A stretch of 64,000 nucleotides of DNA, taken from contig CM072812.1 of NCBI GenBank assembly GCA_037013495.1, positions 79,343,840-79,407,839 of the forward strand. The letters run 5' to 3'. Of this stretch, positions 13,801 through 26,520 are shown one piece after another. The notes below the pieces were generated by a model. The model ran no database searches. It saw only the letters and a list, made by a program, of their open reading frames with translations, and was not told the DNA's origin. The stretch's first letter is position 1, and each line of letters starts with the position of its first letter. The position numbers and the translations under genes are program-made. This DNA is from Hippophae tibetana. Its lineage: Eukaryota > Streptophyta > Magnoliopsida > Rosales > Elaeagnaceae.

Positions 13801-15005
13801 GCTTGGATTTCAATGAGACTTTCACCCCAATGGTTAAAATGAAATTAGTGCATCTTATCCTCACTGTTTCTTTACATTTTGGTTTGCACATTTGCTACTT
13901 GATGTTAATAATACATTTCTGAATCAGGATCTTAAAGAGGATGTATTCACGAGGTAGTTATCGGGTTTTCAAGATGATTATCATCCTAACAAAGTGTGAT
14001 AGCTACATAAAGTATTATATAGGCTAAAATAGGTTCCTAGAGCCTGGTTCAATAAACTTCAAACATGTTTGAAATCTTGGGGATTTGTTAATACCAAGAG
14101 TGATACTAGTTTATTTGTAATTAGAACTGCTAATAATGTCATATTTGTCTTGGTTTATGTAGATGATGTCATTTTTACAAGCTCTTTTTCGTCTAAAATG
14201 AAAGAAAAATTATGAATAATTTCCATAAGGATTTTGCCTTAAAATATTTGGGTGCCTTTAAGTTTTTTTGTTTGCCTCAAGGTTGAATCTTAGTCATTTC
14301 AAGTATAATTAGAAGCTATTTAAACGAGCTAGTTTTGAAACCTTTAAAGTTGCTTGTTCCCCAAAGATTTCTAGCACTATCCTCAACACTAGTTTTGAAA
14401 CCTTTAAAGTTTCTTATTCCCCAAAGATTTCTGGCACTATCCTCAACAAGTCAGATAGTGTACCACTTGTTAATCCTACACTATTAGGAGCTTAGTTGGT
14501 GCGATGCAATATTGTGTCATCTCAAATTTTGCTTGTTTCTCTCTACCCCCGTTGATGTGCATTTTGTTGCTACAAAACATGTTCTACATTACTTGAAAGG
14601 ATCTTTTAACTTAGTTCTTATGTTATTCAAGCCACAAGTGTTGGATCTTATTGCCTATATAGACTCTAATTGGACTTTTTTCCCTGATGACAAAAGAAGT
14701 GGTTCTAGACCGTGTATGTTTCATGGGAGAAATATGATCTCTTGGCAATCATGTAAACAACATGTTGTTTCCCAACCCTATCAATTGAAGTTGAGTATAT
14801 ATCTCTTAAAGGGGGAGCAATTGAGTAAAAATGGGTTAAGGCTTTGTTATCTAAATTGGGAGTACCTATAAATGGGATTTCAAAATTGGTTTGTGATAAT
14901 ATGAGTGCCTTACACATAATTAAGAACCCAGTTCAATATGCAAAGACCAAACATATTGAAATAGATTATCACTATGTGAGAGATCAGGTATTTAATAAGA
15001 TCTTA
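10885..15005 (+). mobile_element. Broken Ty1/copia retrotransposon relic
   Basis: Domain traces appear in copia order on the plus strand. Gag-like text lies at about 10900-11700 (KLDCSNFLMW near 10930). A protease-region motif LDTSATHHVTND is at about 11802-11840. Integrase (LIVDDCSRFQWIYFLE) is at about 12380-12430 and on to 12960. Reverse transcriptase spans about 13560-14250 (VYVDDVIFT at about 14155). RNase H and the pol end span about 14500-15000 (KTKHIEIDYHYVRDQ at about 14945). Integrase before reverse transcriptase defines copia. Many breaks; no LTR pair could be identified; clearly old. Confidence 0.85.
14320..14450. repeat. Short tandem duplication inside the copia relic
   Basis: A roughly 65-bp unit (CTAGTTTTGAAACCTTTAAA ... 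TCCTCAACA) occurs twice in a row from about 14327 to 14450 with few differences. Confidence 0.75.
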
Positions 15006-16316
15006 TGTATTAAGTGATACGCTTGGAAACACCAAGTATATGTGATCAAACTATACAAGTGATAAGTAATTTAAGAACATATGTTATCGAACCCACAAGA
15101 ATTGCTACAATAAATATCATTAATTATTAGCTTATTAGTAATTAATAAAGGGATTTTTAAATTATTTTTAACTAAAAATAATATATTAAATATTAATTAA
15201 AATATATGAGCACACACGTTAAGAAAAATATGTGATTATAGGACTATCCTTATCACTAGCCTATTATCTAATCAATTAATAAAAATATGTGATTATAAGA
15301 CTATCCTCACCACTAACCTATTATCTAAATAGAAATATATATGAATTATAAATACAAAATTTAACTGACATAAAATAGAAATTGAGTAAAGAAATGATCG
15401 AAGCCTGTGTGCCACATAGTATCTTTAAGATAAAAAAAAATCGTTCATCATAGGTGTTTGAGAATTTTGAAAAAATATCTCTCAAAATACAATGATCAAC
15501 TAGCAACAAACTTATACCACTATTGTTTACTACAACAAACTTTTAAATATCTGAATTATATAAAAATGAACCTAATTCTAGAATGATAGTACAAAAAATT
15601 ACCTCAATTTTTTTTCTTTTATCTTCCTGTTCTTTAAGCTATAGCCTATATCTATATCTATAGATTCCAAAAATAAAATGGCAAAGGAATTTAAAATAAA
15701 AAATGGCAAAAGCTCTATGATTAATATCATTTAGTTATTACACCAAACTATCGTGTCTCACATTGTGAGTAAACATTTTTTTTCATTCAAAATTCCAACA
15801 TAACTAACTATCCACATGCAAGTATGTGATAGGTGCTAGTGATGTATTTATATTACACCCATGGGACATTTGGTTCACATAATACAAAATGAATGAGAAT
15901 GAAATTAAATGGAAAGGAAACAATATTATTATTATATTGTTTGATTTAATCACTATTATCTTGTCGGCCACTTAATACTATATGCATATGCCTACAGTGT
16001 CTTGTACAGTAGATGTTTCATCATGCCTGATAGAGAAAGAAATAGTACTTTGTCGGGTACTATTTGGTGAAATCTATAGCAACCTTGTCGGCACCGTTTG
16101 AAGTTTTGTCGTTTTCTCATTTTAACAATTATTTGTCCTCAGAAGATAATAATGGGCCTTTTATGGGCTAATGAACAATAATGGACTCGTAGGTTCTTAA
16201 TTATTTTAAACGTAAATGGACACGTAGGCCCAAACTGTAATACTTAAGAACTCGTAGGTTCAAATTAAATAACTATAAATGGACACGTAGGCCCAACATG
16301 AAATAATAATATTGTG
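15006..16316. other. Intergenic spacer with short repeats
   Basis: No gene is visible. A roughly 60-bp unit (AAATATGTGATTATA ... CTATTATCTAA) is repeated at about 15223-15329. Near 16177-16300 two short phrases (ACTCGTAGGTTC and AAATGGACACGTAGGCCCAA) alternate twice, directly next to the pararetrovirus relic. Confidence 0.5.
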
Positions 16317-16319
16317 CTC

Positions 16320-17611
16320 TTATTTTTTAGGAGCCCAAAAGTTCATATCTACAGTTGAGGTCTCTAAATCGATTAAGTCCTCTTCTATAGCTTGTGATGG
16401 AGTAACTGTTTTATCGGGTGATTGTGTTTCATTCGAATCAGGTAGCTCTTCTTTTGGGGGCTGAGATGAGAGGGTTTTTGGGATCGTAAATGACGACAAC
16501 CATTTAATTTGAAATGATCTATTAATAGTCATTACCTCTAATGCTTCTTGGTATAAGACCCATTGACATACCCAAGGGAGGTAAAATTTTGAACAAAATA
16601 TACATAAATGAGGGAATCTAGCTTCCTTTATTGATGGTTTATAATGCGACATGAAAGATTCATAACTTTCTTTCACATGAGATATAAGAATTGATGAAAG
16701 GTTTCCGAATAGTTTCCACCATTGTAAAAACAAAGATGAGAACCGATTTGGATTAATAAATTTATTGACAAAGAAAAACAACCAAGAATGTTGGTTATCT
16801 TTGTTTTGGATAAGGAATGCATTAAACCATGCATGTTGATAATCCCAATAGTTGTACGATGTACAATGGGGAATGGAGTAAGTTGCACTGACTGGGAATG
16901 TCAATTGTTTATATAGTTCATTTCCCCAATCTGCTGGAGATATGATTTTATGTAGTTTGGCAGTTGAAAACTGTACTTCTGTTGATTTTGGGTAATGGAA
17001 ATGTTTGAATTCCACACTACCTGTAATTTCCAAAATACTCTGATAGTATTGAGGAGTTTTTGATGATAATGATGGCCTGTAAAATATTCTTGTACCAAAA
17101 TAGCTTTGGATGGCCAAGTAGGGGTTTTGGTTAAAAAAAAATTTCAATAATGGTTACCACCTGAGTTGGTTGTTTCTTAAAATACTCAGATGGTGATTTT
17201 GTTTTGGGAAATGCTTCCCCTACTCCTTTGGGAGGAAAATAAGTTGAGGACATAATTCCTCTTTCTGGAATAGAAATTGTTCCAGTTGTTTTTTGAGAAA
17301 ATGTTTTTGATTTGGAAGGTATGATTTCCAATTTTGATGAAACAGTTGGTCCCCCAATTTTCTGGGATACAACGAAATGCAGTTCTGATTTTCTCAGAAT
17401 CCATATTTTGCAACCATTCATGGATACGATTATTTAATTCTAAATCCTCTGGAGTGAGTTGAGGTGATGATTGTTCCAAGGTTTGTTTGGAAGATGATGA
17501 TTGGTTATGGGTAACCTGAGACCAGGTCATGATGGGTTTAGCCGATGAAAGGCTAGTAATGGTTAGGTTTGGAGGTTCACTCTTCTCCTTTCCCTTCTTT
17601 TTCTTGCTCAT
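16320..17611 (-). pseudogene. Downstream reading region of the caulimovirid relic
   Basis: Long open stretches downstream of the RNase H begin with a Lys-rich MSKKKKGKEKSEPPN segment near 17.6 kb. They include an aromatic-rich region (SYNYWDYQHAWFNAFL near 16.83 kb) and end in an acidic tail. In position this matches the separate second reading frame of several endogenous caulimovirid groups, whose function is not established. Fossil; not intact. Confidence 0.5.
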
Positions 17612-17704
17612 TGTGGTACTTGTTTTGAAGAAATTCTCTGGTTAGAAAATTAGGTAATGAATTCTCTTCTCCTTTGATAAATTCTATATCAAAATCAAAA
17701 ATAC

Positions 17705-19656
17705 TTAATAGTGCTTGCCATCAGGCAAAGATTTGTTTTGATGCAATATTTTTAACATTTTTAATAAAATTTCTTTTGCAGATTTACAATCAATCCTTAG
17801 TAAAAAAATTTGATTTAATAAATCCAATTGAAACTTAGAAATACAATGTACTATGGAAAGTACCTCTTTTTTAACAGTGGAATAATTCTTTTGACAATCA
17901 TTCCAATGGCCAGAGACAAACTGAATAATTTGTTCATTATTATCTTCGACTTGTTTTAAAATCCCACCATATCCAAGCTCACTGGCATCAATTTCTACTA
18001 CCTTGGGGAGTGTTGGATCCGCAAGATGTAAACAGGGAATGTTTTGAACATGTGCTTTTATTTTTTGCACAATTTTGGTGTGTTCTTCTGTCCAAGGCTC
18101 AGGATTTTTTTTAAGCCTATTATGTAGAGGTTTTTCTAACCTATTAATATTTGGGCAGAAACTTAATACGTAATTTAAGCTACCTAGAAATCTTTGTAGT
18201 TGGGTTTTGTCAATAATCCTATCAGGAAACTTAGTTGTAAACTGTAGGGATCTATTGATAGGAATTACTATTCCATTGGATATGCTGTGTCCAAGAAACC
18301 TAATATTTGTTTGGAAAAGAGTCATTTTCTTGGCTGATAATGCCAGTCCATTCTTCTTGATGATATGGAAGAAAGTTTTGAGATGTCTGATGTGTTGTAT
18401 GACATCTTTTGAAAAGATAAGTACATCATCGATGTACACAATACAGAATTCTAAGTAAGGGTTGAATATATCATTCATAATCCTTTGAAACTCAGAAGGT
18501 ACGTTTTTTAGCCCAAAAGGCATAACATTCCACTGAAACTGCCCAAATGGAACAGTGAATACAGTTTTGTACCTATGTTGAGGCTCGATTTGAATTTTCC
18601 AAAAGCCTAATTTCATATCAAACTTTGAAAATATGGATGATGAATACAATATTTAAAGTAAGTTCTTTTTATTTAGGATAGGGTACCTAATCCATTTTAA
18701 GGCTTGATTCAAAGGTTTATAGTTGATAACTAGTCGAGGAGTTCCTCTCTCAATCTCGGTAGATTTGTTGACATAGAAGGCCGCATAGCTCCACGTCGAT
18801 CTGGATTTTGATATGAGTTTCTTAGATAAGAGATCAACGATTTCCTTTCTACAGAATTGCTCAAGGTCGTCATTCATTTGAAGAGGCCTTGATTTTGTAG
18901 GAATATCCTTCTCATTGAAGGATGATTCATATGGTAAATCTACCATATGTTCTTTTCTTTCGTAGAAAGCACTGGGTAATTCAGAACACACTTCTTTTTT
19001 AAAAGAGGTTTGTAATTTAGAGATTTTGTCTTTAATCTTTGGGATTTGAAGTTCTTTCTCAACAGTATGAAATTGAACTCTGGAGAGATTGAATATGTTT
19101 TGATGAGATTAAGATCTCTGGTTTTTGATTCTTCAATGAAAGGGAAGCTGAAGGCTTCTCTTTCTATTTTGAAAGAAATTTTGTCATGTTTGACAGAGTA
19201 TGGGGTAATGATATCCATAAATGAAGTGTCTAATATAACCGAATAACCTATATCAGATACTATGACAAATGGAGTTTTGATTAGGTATGATCCTTTTAGA
19301 ATCGATACCTCAGTTTTTCCAATAATACTCATCCGAGATTTATTGGCTGAATTGAGACATTCTTCAGTTCGTTTATGAAACCTTCTGGGAACAATTGATG
19401 AGTAAATACAATTGAGATCGGCTCCTGTGTCAAATAGAGCAGTGGTCTCAAGTTTTGAATCATCACGGAATATTAAGATTATGTTAATTTTATATTTCCT
19501 GGTGGTAATTTTCCTCAAGTTTTGAATTTCTTGATTGGTTTGAGTAAGATCATCGTCAGAATCACTCACATAGGTTGATATTTTATCTCCATTATTAAGA
19601 AGTTGAAACTTATTATCATATTCTTTTAATTTTTCTTTAAGCTGGTGGAGTTCCAA
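17705..19656 (-). pseudogene. Protease, reverse transcriptase and RNase H region of the caulimovirid relic
   Basis: An aspartic protease core (ALFDTGADLNCIY) is followed by a reverse transcriptase with QWNVMPFGLKN and the catalytic YIDDVLIF box, then an RNase H with EIDASELGYGG. The spacing is that of caulimovirid polyproteins. Fossil; broken. Confidence 0.8.
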
Positions 19657-20479
19657 TTTAATAGTTTTAATTTCTAGTTTTAAGTCTTGAATTTAACTTT
19701 CTAGTGTAATGATTTTCTTCTTTCTTTCCAGAACAATAGTGAGGTTATAATAGCCTGTGCTGGTATTTGGAAGTTCAGAATTCCTTTTTGTTGATTTTTC
19801 CCAATTTGTAGTTAGGTGATCTACATACAATTTGGTTATTAATGGGTCATTTAACTTAAGGATTTTAGCTTGAAGTTGTTCATCTTCTTCCTTAGTTAAT
19901 ACATTAATATTTTTATTAGAGGAATCTGAATTGCTGGTTACAAATTCATCATCCTGGGGATTTGGTTCTTCGTCTGTCCATGGTTCAGACTCAGATGATG
20001 AGGATGTGTCCACCATTAAGGCAGATATTTTGGCTAATGTGTCTTCTTCAAGTTTTAGTTCGTGAAGTTTTTTAGACATTTTGCAGAAATTGGTAGTGTG
20101 ACCCTTTTTCCCGTATTTATAACATTTAAACTCTTTAAAGCTTTTAAAAGGGATTTTATGATGTTTTGAATCCTTATTAAATTCTTTTTTATAAGGTTTA
20201 TTATAAAAAAATCATTCTTTTTTCAAAGAATGGTTTTCTTGATTTTGAAATTTTCTTATAAGTTTTATGTGATTCCTTATAAGGTTTTGATTTAGTTTTA
20301 CTGCAAGTTCCCTCGCAAGTTTTATCAATAGAGAGGTTTCCATCAAACTGTTTGCAGAATGATCCAATTTCTCTTTTGGAGACTTTTAGTTCCAATTTCA
20401 TTTGTTTATGGATTTTCAAATCTTGGCAAATTTGAAGACCCTAGTTTTGAGCAAAACTGATCAGTTGACCGTACGTCAG

Positions 20480-21007
20480 TTAATCATATGGGATGATGTG
20501 ATTCCCATAAATTTCATGAATTTTGTTTCTGGTTTTCTCCCTTAAGAGTGGAGGAAGACTTGCTAGGAATTTCTCCTTCCAGAAAGGTTGAATACAATCA
20601 TTTCTTAACATAACTCTAGATAGGAATGTAGTTTTATAATTTTGAAAATCACTCATCTTCTTACATTTTATGTTGGAAAGAAGATCAGTATTTTTATCAT
20701 TTAAGTGGGATGAATCCCCCATGAAATGGTGTGATATGGTAAAGAGTAATGTGGATACTGCATCCTGTATAGGAGCTCCTTGATGGGAAAGTATGAGTAT
20801 ACCACACTCATTAGTCAGTATTGCATTACAGATATCTGACTGTTGTTGTTTGGAAAGATGATGATCCCACCATCCTTTTAGTTGGCCTGAGAAACCAGCT
20901 ATTAATAATTCAACAACTGTTTTATCAGTTGTGCCAATTTGAGTTTTATAAGCATTTGACGCCATGGTCATTTGCTGTAAGATATTTAGTATCTCATGAT
21001 TAGTCAT
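20480..21007 (-). pseudogene. Capsid-like region of the caulimovirid relic
   Basis: Contains GFSGQLKGWWDHHL and a later FKKYK-like basic/zinc-knuckle zone downstream (CYKYGKKGHTTNFC near 20.1 kb). This arrangement, a Trp-rich GQLKGWWD core followed by a nucleic-acid-binding knuckle, is typical of caulimovirid capsid regions. Fossil. Confidence 0.6.
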
Positions 21008-22220
21008 TCCATCAATGTTCCAAACATAGATAGAAAATGCGTTATATTTTGATTGGAAAAGCTGACTAGGTTGGGTTCCTATGGTGTGAGGATACCTAAC
21101 TAGGCTAGGTTCTTGCCAAGCTAATTTTTGTAGGTGAGGAATTGGTTCTGGAATGGATTCCTAGGAACTACCTCAAATGATATTTCAGATCCTACTTTGC
21201 TAAGAATGCTAAGATCCTGTAATGGTTTATGGGTTGATTTTGAAGTCACTGGCGACTCAGGAACAACTAGTCCTATTTTGTTTGAAAATTAGTCTTCTAA
21301 TTGGGATCTAAGGGTATTATTCCAATTTTGAAGTTTTTCAAATTTTGATGTTATTTCTTCCTGGGTTGGTTTGGAGACCTGGAATGGTTTGAAGATAGGG
21401 TTCTTAACTAACCTATCTATTGTTTGATAAGAGGTAGAGTGAATATCTAGTTTTAGATTTTTCTCTATCCTAATTAATTGTTTTCCTAAAGTATTTAGGC
21501 TTATGTTGGTATAGTTATTTTGGGTAACTATGTTTTTGAGGTTGGTTGCTTGGTTCTTTTGAGGGTTCTTAAGAGGAAAGGCTTCTACCTGACTATCCTG
21601 GTAAGGGATGGTAATAGGTCTTAATGGAGAATTTTTAGGTTCAACTGAACCATCTGGAGTTTCCCATACGGATAATTTATTTTTTGTTTTGATCATATTA
21701 ACTTGGTTAATTTTATCATCCGATTCTTCTAAAAATTTATCGAAGTCATCTAATGTGATTTCGTTAGATTTAATTTCTGAAAAGGTCTTAATCTGTGGTG
21801 TCAAAACTACTAAATCTGTAGCTAATGGCTCTACTAGTTCATCTAAAAGCATATCGAAGTCAGCCTCTGTGACATCCGAGACACTTATTGAAGGAAATAA
21901 TTTATATTGTGGAACTATAGCTATAAGTTCTATGGCTATTGGTTCTATAGTAATGTTGACTGGTTTTGGGTCAATGTGAACTATAGGTTTAACTATTGGT
22001 TCTGGTTTTAGATCCTGAATAGTAACTCGTAGGTTTTCTATTAAGATTGTTGATGGTTTGACTAAGTCAACTTATAATATTTTACTAGCCTGTTCAGAGC
22101 TAACTATTGGTGATGTGGATTGAACTATGCTATCTTGGATAAGGATAACAATGCGATCTTGTAATGTTTCTACAGTTTTAGGTTTTAATTTCTTGAAGTT
22201 ATTTATTTTCTTGTAATACA

Positions 22221-22443
22221 ATATGGCCGACTAATCCGCCTAATCTATCAATATAATATGTATGCATTGTTAAGCATGTGTTCTTGATTTTAAGAATGAT
22301 TGTCTCTATTAATAACTCCCCATATCCTAGGTAGACATTAAGGGGAGTTGTTAATAGAGGCAATAATATGCTTTTGAATTATGTATTATATATTTCGTAC
22401 TAGCTTGGATAATACTAGCTTGTGCTAATACGGACGGCCATAT
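22221..22443. repeat. Long imperfect hairpin next to the caulimovirid relic
   Basis: The outer arms ATATGGCCG (22221) and CGGCCATAT (ending 22443) are complementary. An inner stem of 21 bp pairs 22301-22321 (begins TGTCTCTATT) with 22342-22362 (ends AATAGAGGCA) with two mismatches around a 20-base loop. It lies directly upstream of the relic's reading regions. Caulimovirid leaders are known to fold into a large stem-loop, so this may be the fossil leader; a small MITE is the alternative. Confidence 0.55.
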
Positions 22444-25400
22444 AAAGAGAGAAAAGTCTTAATAAACTAAAGAAAAGTATGTTTATTATAAATTTAAAAT
22501 AAATCATTGTTGATATGTTATAATATTATTGATAAATACAGATACAGTCGAACACATAGAATTTTATCCGATAAAAAAATGTCACACGTCAGTTGTGATA
22601 TATAAATTGCTCATAAACTAATAATATGTTATTTTGAGAATCTTTATAGGGAATGAATGCTAATTAATTGTGTTTAATACATAACTCATTAAATATATTA
22701 CTTTGTTAAAAAATAAAAATAAAAATTATAAATATAAGATGAGATACAATAAAAATTTCTTACATTAAAAAATTTGTCACACTTAGTTATTTACATTATA
22801 AAAATTATCATTCACTCCCTTTTATTTTGTAAAAATTACAAAAGAACGACACATATCAATAGTCACTTAATATTTTAATATTTTTTTGATAAATTACCGT
22901 AATAAAAATTATTTTTATCATTTCCTTATTTACTAATAAATAAATGATAAAATATTGAAAAAAATATTATTTTGATTAGAATATTTATAAAAAATATTCA
23001 TTGTCAATTAAATGATCCCTTTAGCTTAATGTAATGTCTTATGCAACATTTTTCTCAAAGTCTACTCTGATAACAAGTATACAGTAAAAATGGTTTTATT
23101 ATCTTAACAATAATTGCGATGGTTATAACAAAATGCTTATTTTTTAAAAATGTTTGAGTTTTATTGTACTTGAATTTATTTCTTTAGAAAATAAAAGTTT
23201 CATTAGATGAAGCAATCATGCATATAGTTAATTGACAGTTAATAAATGTTTTATAAAAAAAGCCTGTTTAATAAATTTCGTTTTATTGTTATATGTGAAT
23301 TCATTTCTTTTGTATTTTTTATTATACGTACTTGAATTAATATACAAATAAAAATTATGTTAAAAAATATTTTTAAAATTAAAATACATAACATTAAGAG
23401 AAAAAGGTGAAGGGTACTGACCAATAAAATGTAAGATTTGTGGAATGATATTTTTAAAAATTTATACACAATAATTGATTACAAAAACATGTAATTTAAT
23501 TAGTAAAAAATATACTTTAAAAATAATAAATAAATTATCTTGTTAATTTTAATTTTTTTATTTTTCAAAAATAGACTTAGATTCTAAATTGAACTTGTGA
23601 TTTAAAAGGAGTCAAATTAGTGTTATTGCTAAACTATTACTCTTTCTCTGTACAAAAATATGTAAGGAAAATTGACTCTATCAACTCAATTTTTTTAATA
23701 ATTGAAATGTCTAAACATGATGTATGTGAAAGCAATTAAATAGAGAGATCCAAGTGGAAGTTATAAGAAGGAAGCAAGCTACGTTTTACCATTCGCTGAT
23801 CAGTCTTAGCTAATTTTCTAAGTATAGCAACTGATTCTTCAACAACTTTGAAACTTCTCATTATTACTTATAACACTTTAGAATATGAAAAAAAATATAA
23901 ATTAAATAGGGTATATATATATATATATATAGTTTCTGTCTAATTAATTTCCATGTTTAGTTTGGTTTCAGATACATATGCAGTCATCTGGATCATGATG
24001 ATAGCGTCAATAATGGTGTGGTGCATGCATAATGTATTAATGGAGTTAATTAAAAGAAAGTTGAGACTTGAGATCCATAATCGATTACCTAAGAATCAAT
24101 TAAAAGATAATTTGTTTTCTTTTTATATATTAATATGACCTATCAATCATTCACTCACTCATTCTTATAAATATATAGTATCTATTATTATATATCTTTC
24201 TTTTTCTTTTTCTTTTACTTTTTTGTTTTGTTTTTTGGGATATGAAATGAAACATCATTATCATCGTCGTCGTCATAAACTCAAAATTAATTTTTTTTTT
24301 TTGAAGTTATAGATATCAATGTTACAGAAAATGCAGCTACCTATTATTTAACATAAAAAAAAACTTATAATTATATTAAAGCTTAATTGCATATTATAAT
24401 TATTTTATATGTAAGTTTTATTTTTAATATTTTTCACAGGATTATATATATTTTTTCTTATAGCATGAAAGCATATATTTTACAAATTTAAAAAAGAAAC
24501 ATATATGTTTTATTTTTATTGTGTAACAAAATATTAATTTAAGGATTTGAAAATAAAATCAGTTGAATACCATATAAAATTAGAGGGCATTATTAATTGA
24601 AAGGAAAGTGTATTGTTGAAAAACTTAAAACAATAATATATATATGATGTATAATAATCCGACTTTAATTTTTAAAATATGAAATAGAAGCGGTTTAAGA
24701 AGAAAGCAAAAAAAGAAATTTTTTTTTTTGAAATGAAATAAAATAACTGATATGATAGATAACACATTTGATCATAAGAAACAAAGTGTCAAGCAAACTT
24801 TAAATACAAATATTAAGTTACCAAAACTTAAAAGACCTGGTGACCTATACACAGCTAGAGCTAGAGCTATAGCTAATTAAGTACGTACTTACATTTACAC
24901 ACAGGAGGTACAGAGAGCTATACAGATTTTCAGGCAAAATTTACACATCTGACATTAATTATTTTACATGTATACAGTACATTGCTATCTTGTCCATTTG
25001 ACACGAACTTGAAACTGACGCAGATTTTCAGGCAAGAATAATCCTAGCTAGAAAACGTACACTACCATTCTAATTAATTCTAATTTGTAATTAATGAATA
25101 AATCAAAGATTATACACATTCTTAGTTAACTTGAATGTTATAGTATATATAAATATATATATATATATATATAGTTTGTTGAAAATTAATTATTATTGTT
25201 TAAAAGATAAGCAGACACCCACACGCACTAGGTAACAAGAAGTTTGTATACATATAATGTAATGTCATATATTTGTTTACATGTGAATTCGAGTCCCAAT
25301 CTTCATAGTTTAGAATTGCATGTTACTGAATGAGTATATATTATCTTAAAATAAATTATACCAATATATTGGAAAAGGAAAAAAAAAAACTAGTAATTAA

Positions 25401-25740
25401 GAACATGTATTTTGATGGAAAGAATATTATTAAAAGTAATTTTTTTTTAAAAAAGAATTAGTAATAAGTGTGTAGATTAAGAGTTATTATTACCTGAAGG
25501 AATAAAAATAGGTATAAGTTAATTAGTTGGGATGAAGAAGAGAAATATTAATAAAGCAATGTTTGGTTGGTTGGGGGCCGGGGGAATGAAGACATTAATT
25601 TAGAGATGAGTAATACAAATATAATAATAATGAATAATTAAGTAAACGCAATTAGTGGAGTGGAGCCAAACAACATTCCTCGCAGCCTTATAATCAGCAA
25701 GAGAATTAAGAAGGAGGCAATGTATGTATGTATGTATGTA
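22444..25740. other. AT-rich intergenic spacer
   Basis: No protein gene is visible. Short AT-rich open frames here have no recognisable content. There are (TA)n tracts near 23914-23930 and 25148-25172 and an (ATGT)n run at 25721-25740. The phrase CAGATTTTCAGGCAA occurs twice, near 24925 and 25020. The part right of about 25.2 kb may belong to the 3' part of the MIR166 primary transcript. Confidence 0.5.
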
Positions 25741-25756
25741 TTAATTATAAAGATAG

Positions 25757-25882
25757 GGTTTTGAAGGGAATGAAGCCTGGTCCGAAATTGAAGACAATTA
25801 CAATATTGATGAGAGTGAGATGACTGTGTAAGTCTCCATGTATCGATCTACTTCGAGCCAGCCAACATTCCCTTCAACACCC
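25757..25882 (-). ncRNA. MIR166: MIR166 precursor hairpin
   Basis: On the minus strand the 21 bases complementary to 25765-25785 match the mature plant miR166 (starts TCGGACCAGGC, ends TTCATTCCCT). The star-strand counterpart is complementary to 25851-25871 (starts GGAATGTTGG, ends CTGGCTCGAAG), the family's usual passenger strand on the 5' arm. The arms pair through the family-type duplex, and the stem continues beyond it: TTGAAGGGAATG pairs perfectly with CATTCCCTTCAA. The loop is about 65 bases. miR166 directs cleavage of HD-ZIP III mRNAs (PHABULOSA/REVOLUTA class) and so controls leaf polarity, vasculature and meristem fate. Both arms are uninterrupted, so the locus looks functional. Confidence 0.95.
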
Positions 25883-25957
25883 ACCTTTTTCTTCTCTCGA
25901 TCTTCATCTCAAAACCCTAGCAACAAACACTCTAATGATCCCACCCACACACATTGC

Positions 25958-25963
<6 letters not shown>

Positions 25964-25993
<30 letters not shown>
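25964..25993. repeat. (TAC)n microsatellite in the MIR166 leader
   Basis: About ten CTA/TAC triplets in a row lie between the candidate TATA box and the MIR166 stem, at or just downstream of the expected transcription start. Confidence 0.9.
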
Positions 25994-26005
25994 ATCCTCT
26001 CTTCA

Positions 26006-26013
26006 ATTTATAG
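26006..26013 (-). promoter_or_regulatory. Candidate TATA box of MIR166
   Basis: The minus strand reads CTATAAAT about 135 bp upstream of the hairpin. This would place transcription start near 25975-25980, at the edge of a (TAG)n microsatellite (25964-25993), giving a 5' leader of about 95 bases before the stem. Position and consensus are good; start-site data are lacking. Confidence 0.6.
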
Positions 26014-26486
26014 CTCTCTTTAAGAAACCTACTCTCAAAAAGGAAATAAATTACAAAATAACATTTTTTTTATTTTTATTATTATTATACATAGTATGTA
26101 TTATATTTGTCTTAAATAACATATTTTAATCTGGTACCAAAATAATCATGAGTTGTATATACCGTTTGTATATATATTTATATATAAACTCTATATACAA
26201 AATTAATTAATTCATTTATTTTATAATATATACATGTTTTTATATAGTGATTATTATTTTTATTTTATACATATAAATATTTTATAAGGTGGGGTTATTG
26301 CAAAAAATTATTTTTTTATTTTTATATCATATTTATTTTCAATTTTAAAAATTATTGAAAATATTCTTAATGAATTTTAATTAATATAAAATGAATATAT
26401 TAAAAATTAAAAAATAATAATTTTTAAATTTAATTATAAATAGATTGTAAAAACAATAGAATAAGTTTGGTCACCTCACATTATTT

Positions 26487-26487
<1 letters not shown>

Positions 26488-26520
<33 letters not shown>
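26488..26520. repeat. (AAT)n microsatellite
   Basis: About eleven ATA/AAT triplets in a row, at the left edge of the possible solo LTR. Confidence 0.9.

Larger units (their letters stand above)
16317..22215 (-). mobile_element. Endogenous caulimovirid (plant pararetrovirus) relic
   Basis: Read right to left: a Glu/Lys/Asn-rich N-terminal region (about 22.2-21.29 kb), a capsid-like region (about 21.0-20.48 kb), a zinc-knuckle-like motif (about 20.1 kb), an acidic Ser-rich linker, an aspartic protease (DTGA core near 19.44 kb), a reverse transcriptase (YIDDVLIFSKD near 18.43 kb), an RNase H (EIDASELGYGG near 17.97 kb), then a separate downstream reading region (17.6-16.3 kb). There is no integrase and no LTR pair, which favours a pararetrovirus over an LTR retrotransposon. 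Order and content fit Caulimoviridae; I do not assign a genus. It is broken, with a moderate number of breaks (several per kb in places), so it is an old integration. Confidence 0.8.

Noticed and set aside
21608-21979. 123-codon plus-strand ORF
   Set aside because: Antisense shadow of the N-terminal region of the caulimovirid relic.
25838-26023. 61-codon plus-strand ORF with a run of Leu residues
   Set aside because: It overlaps the MIR166 star arm and leader antisense; the Leu run is the (CTA)n microsatellite. Not a gene.
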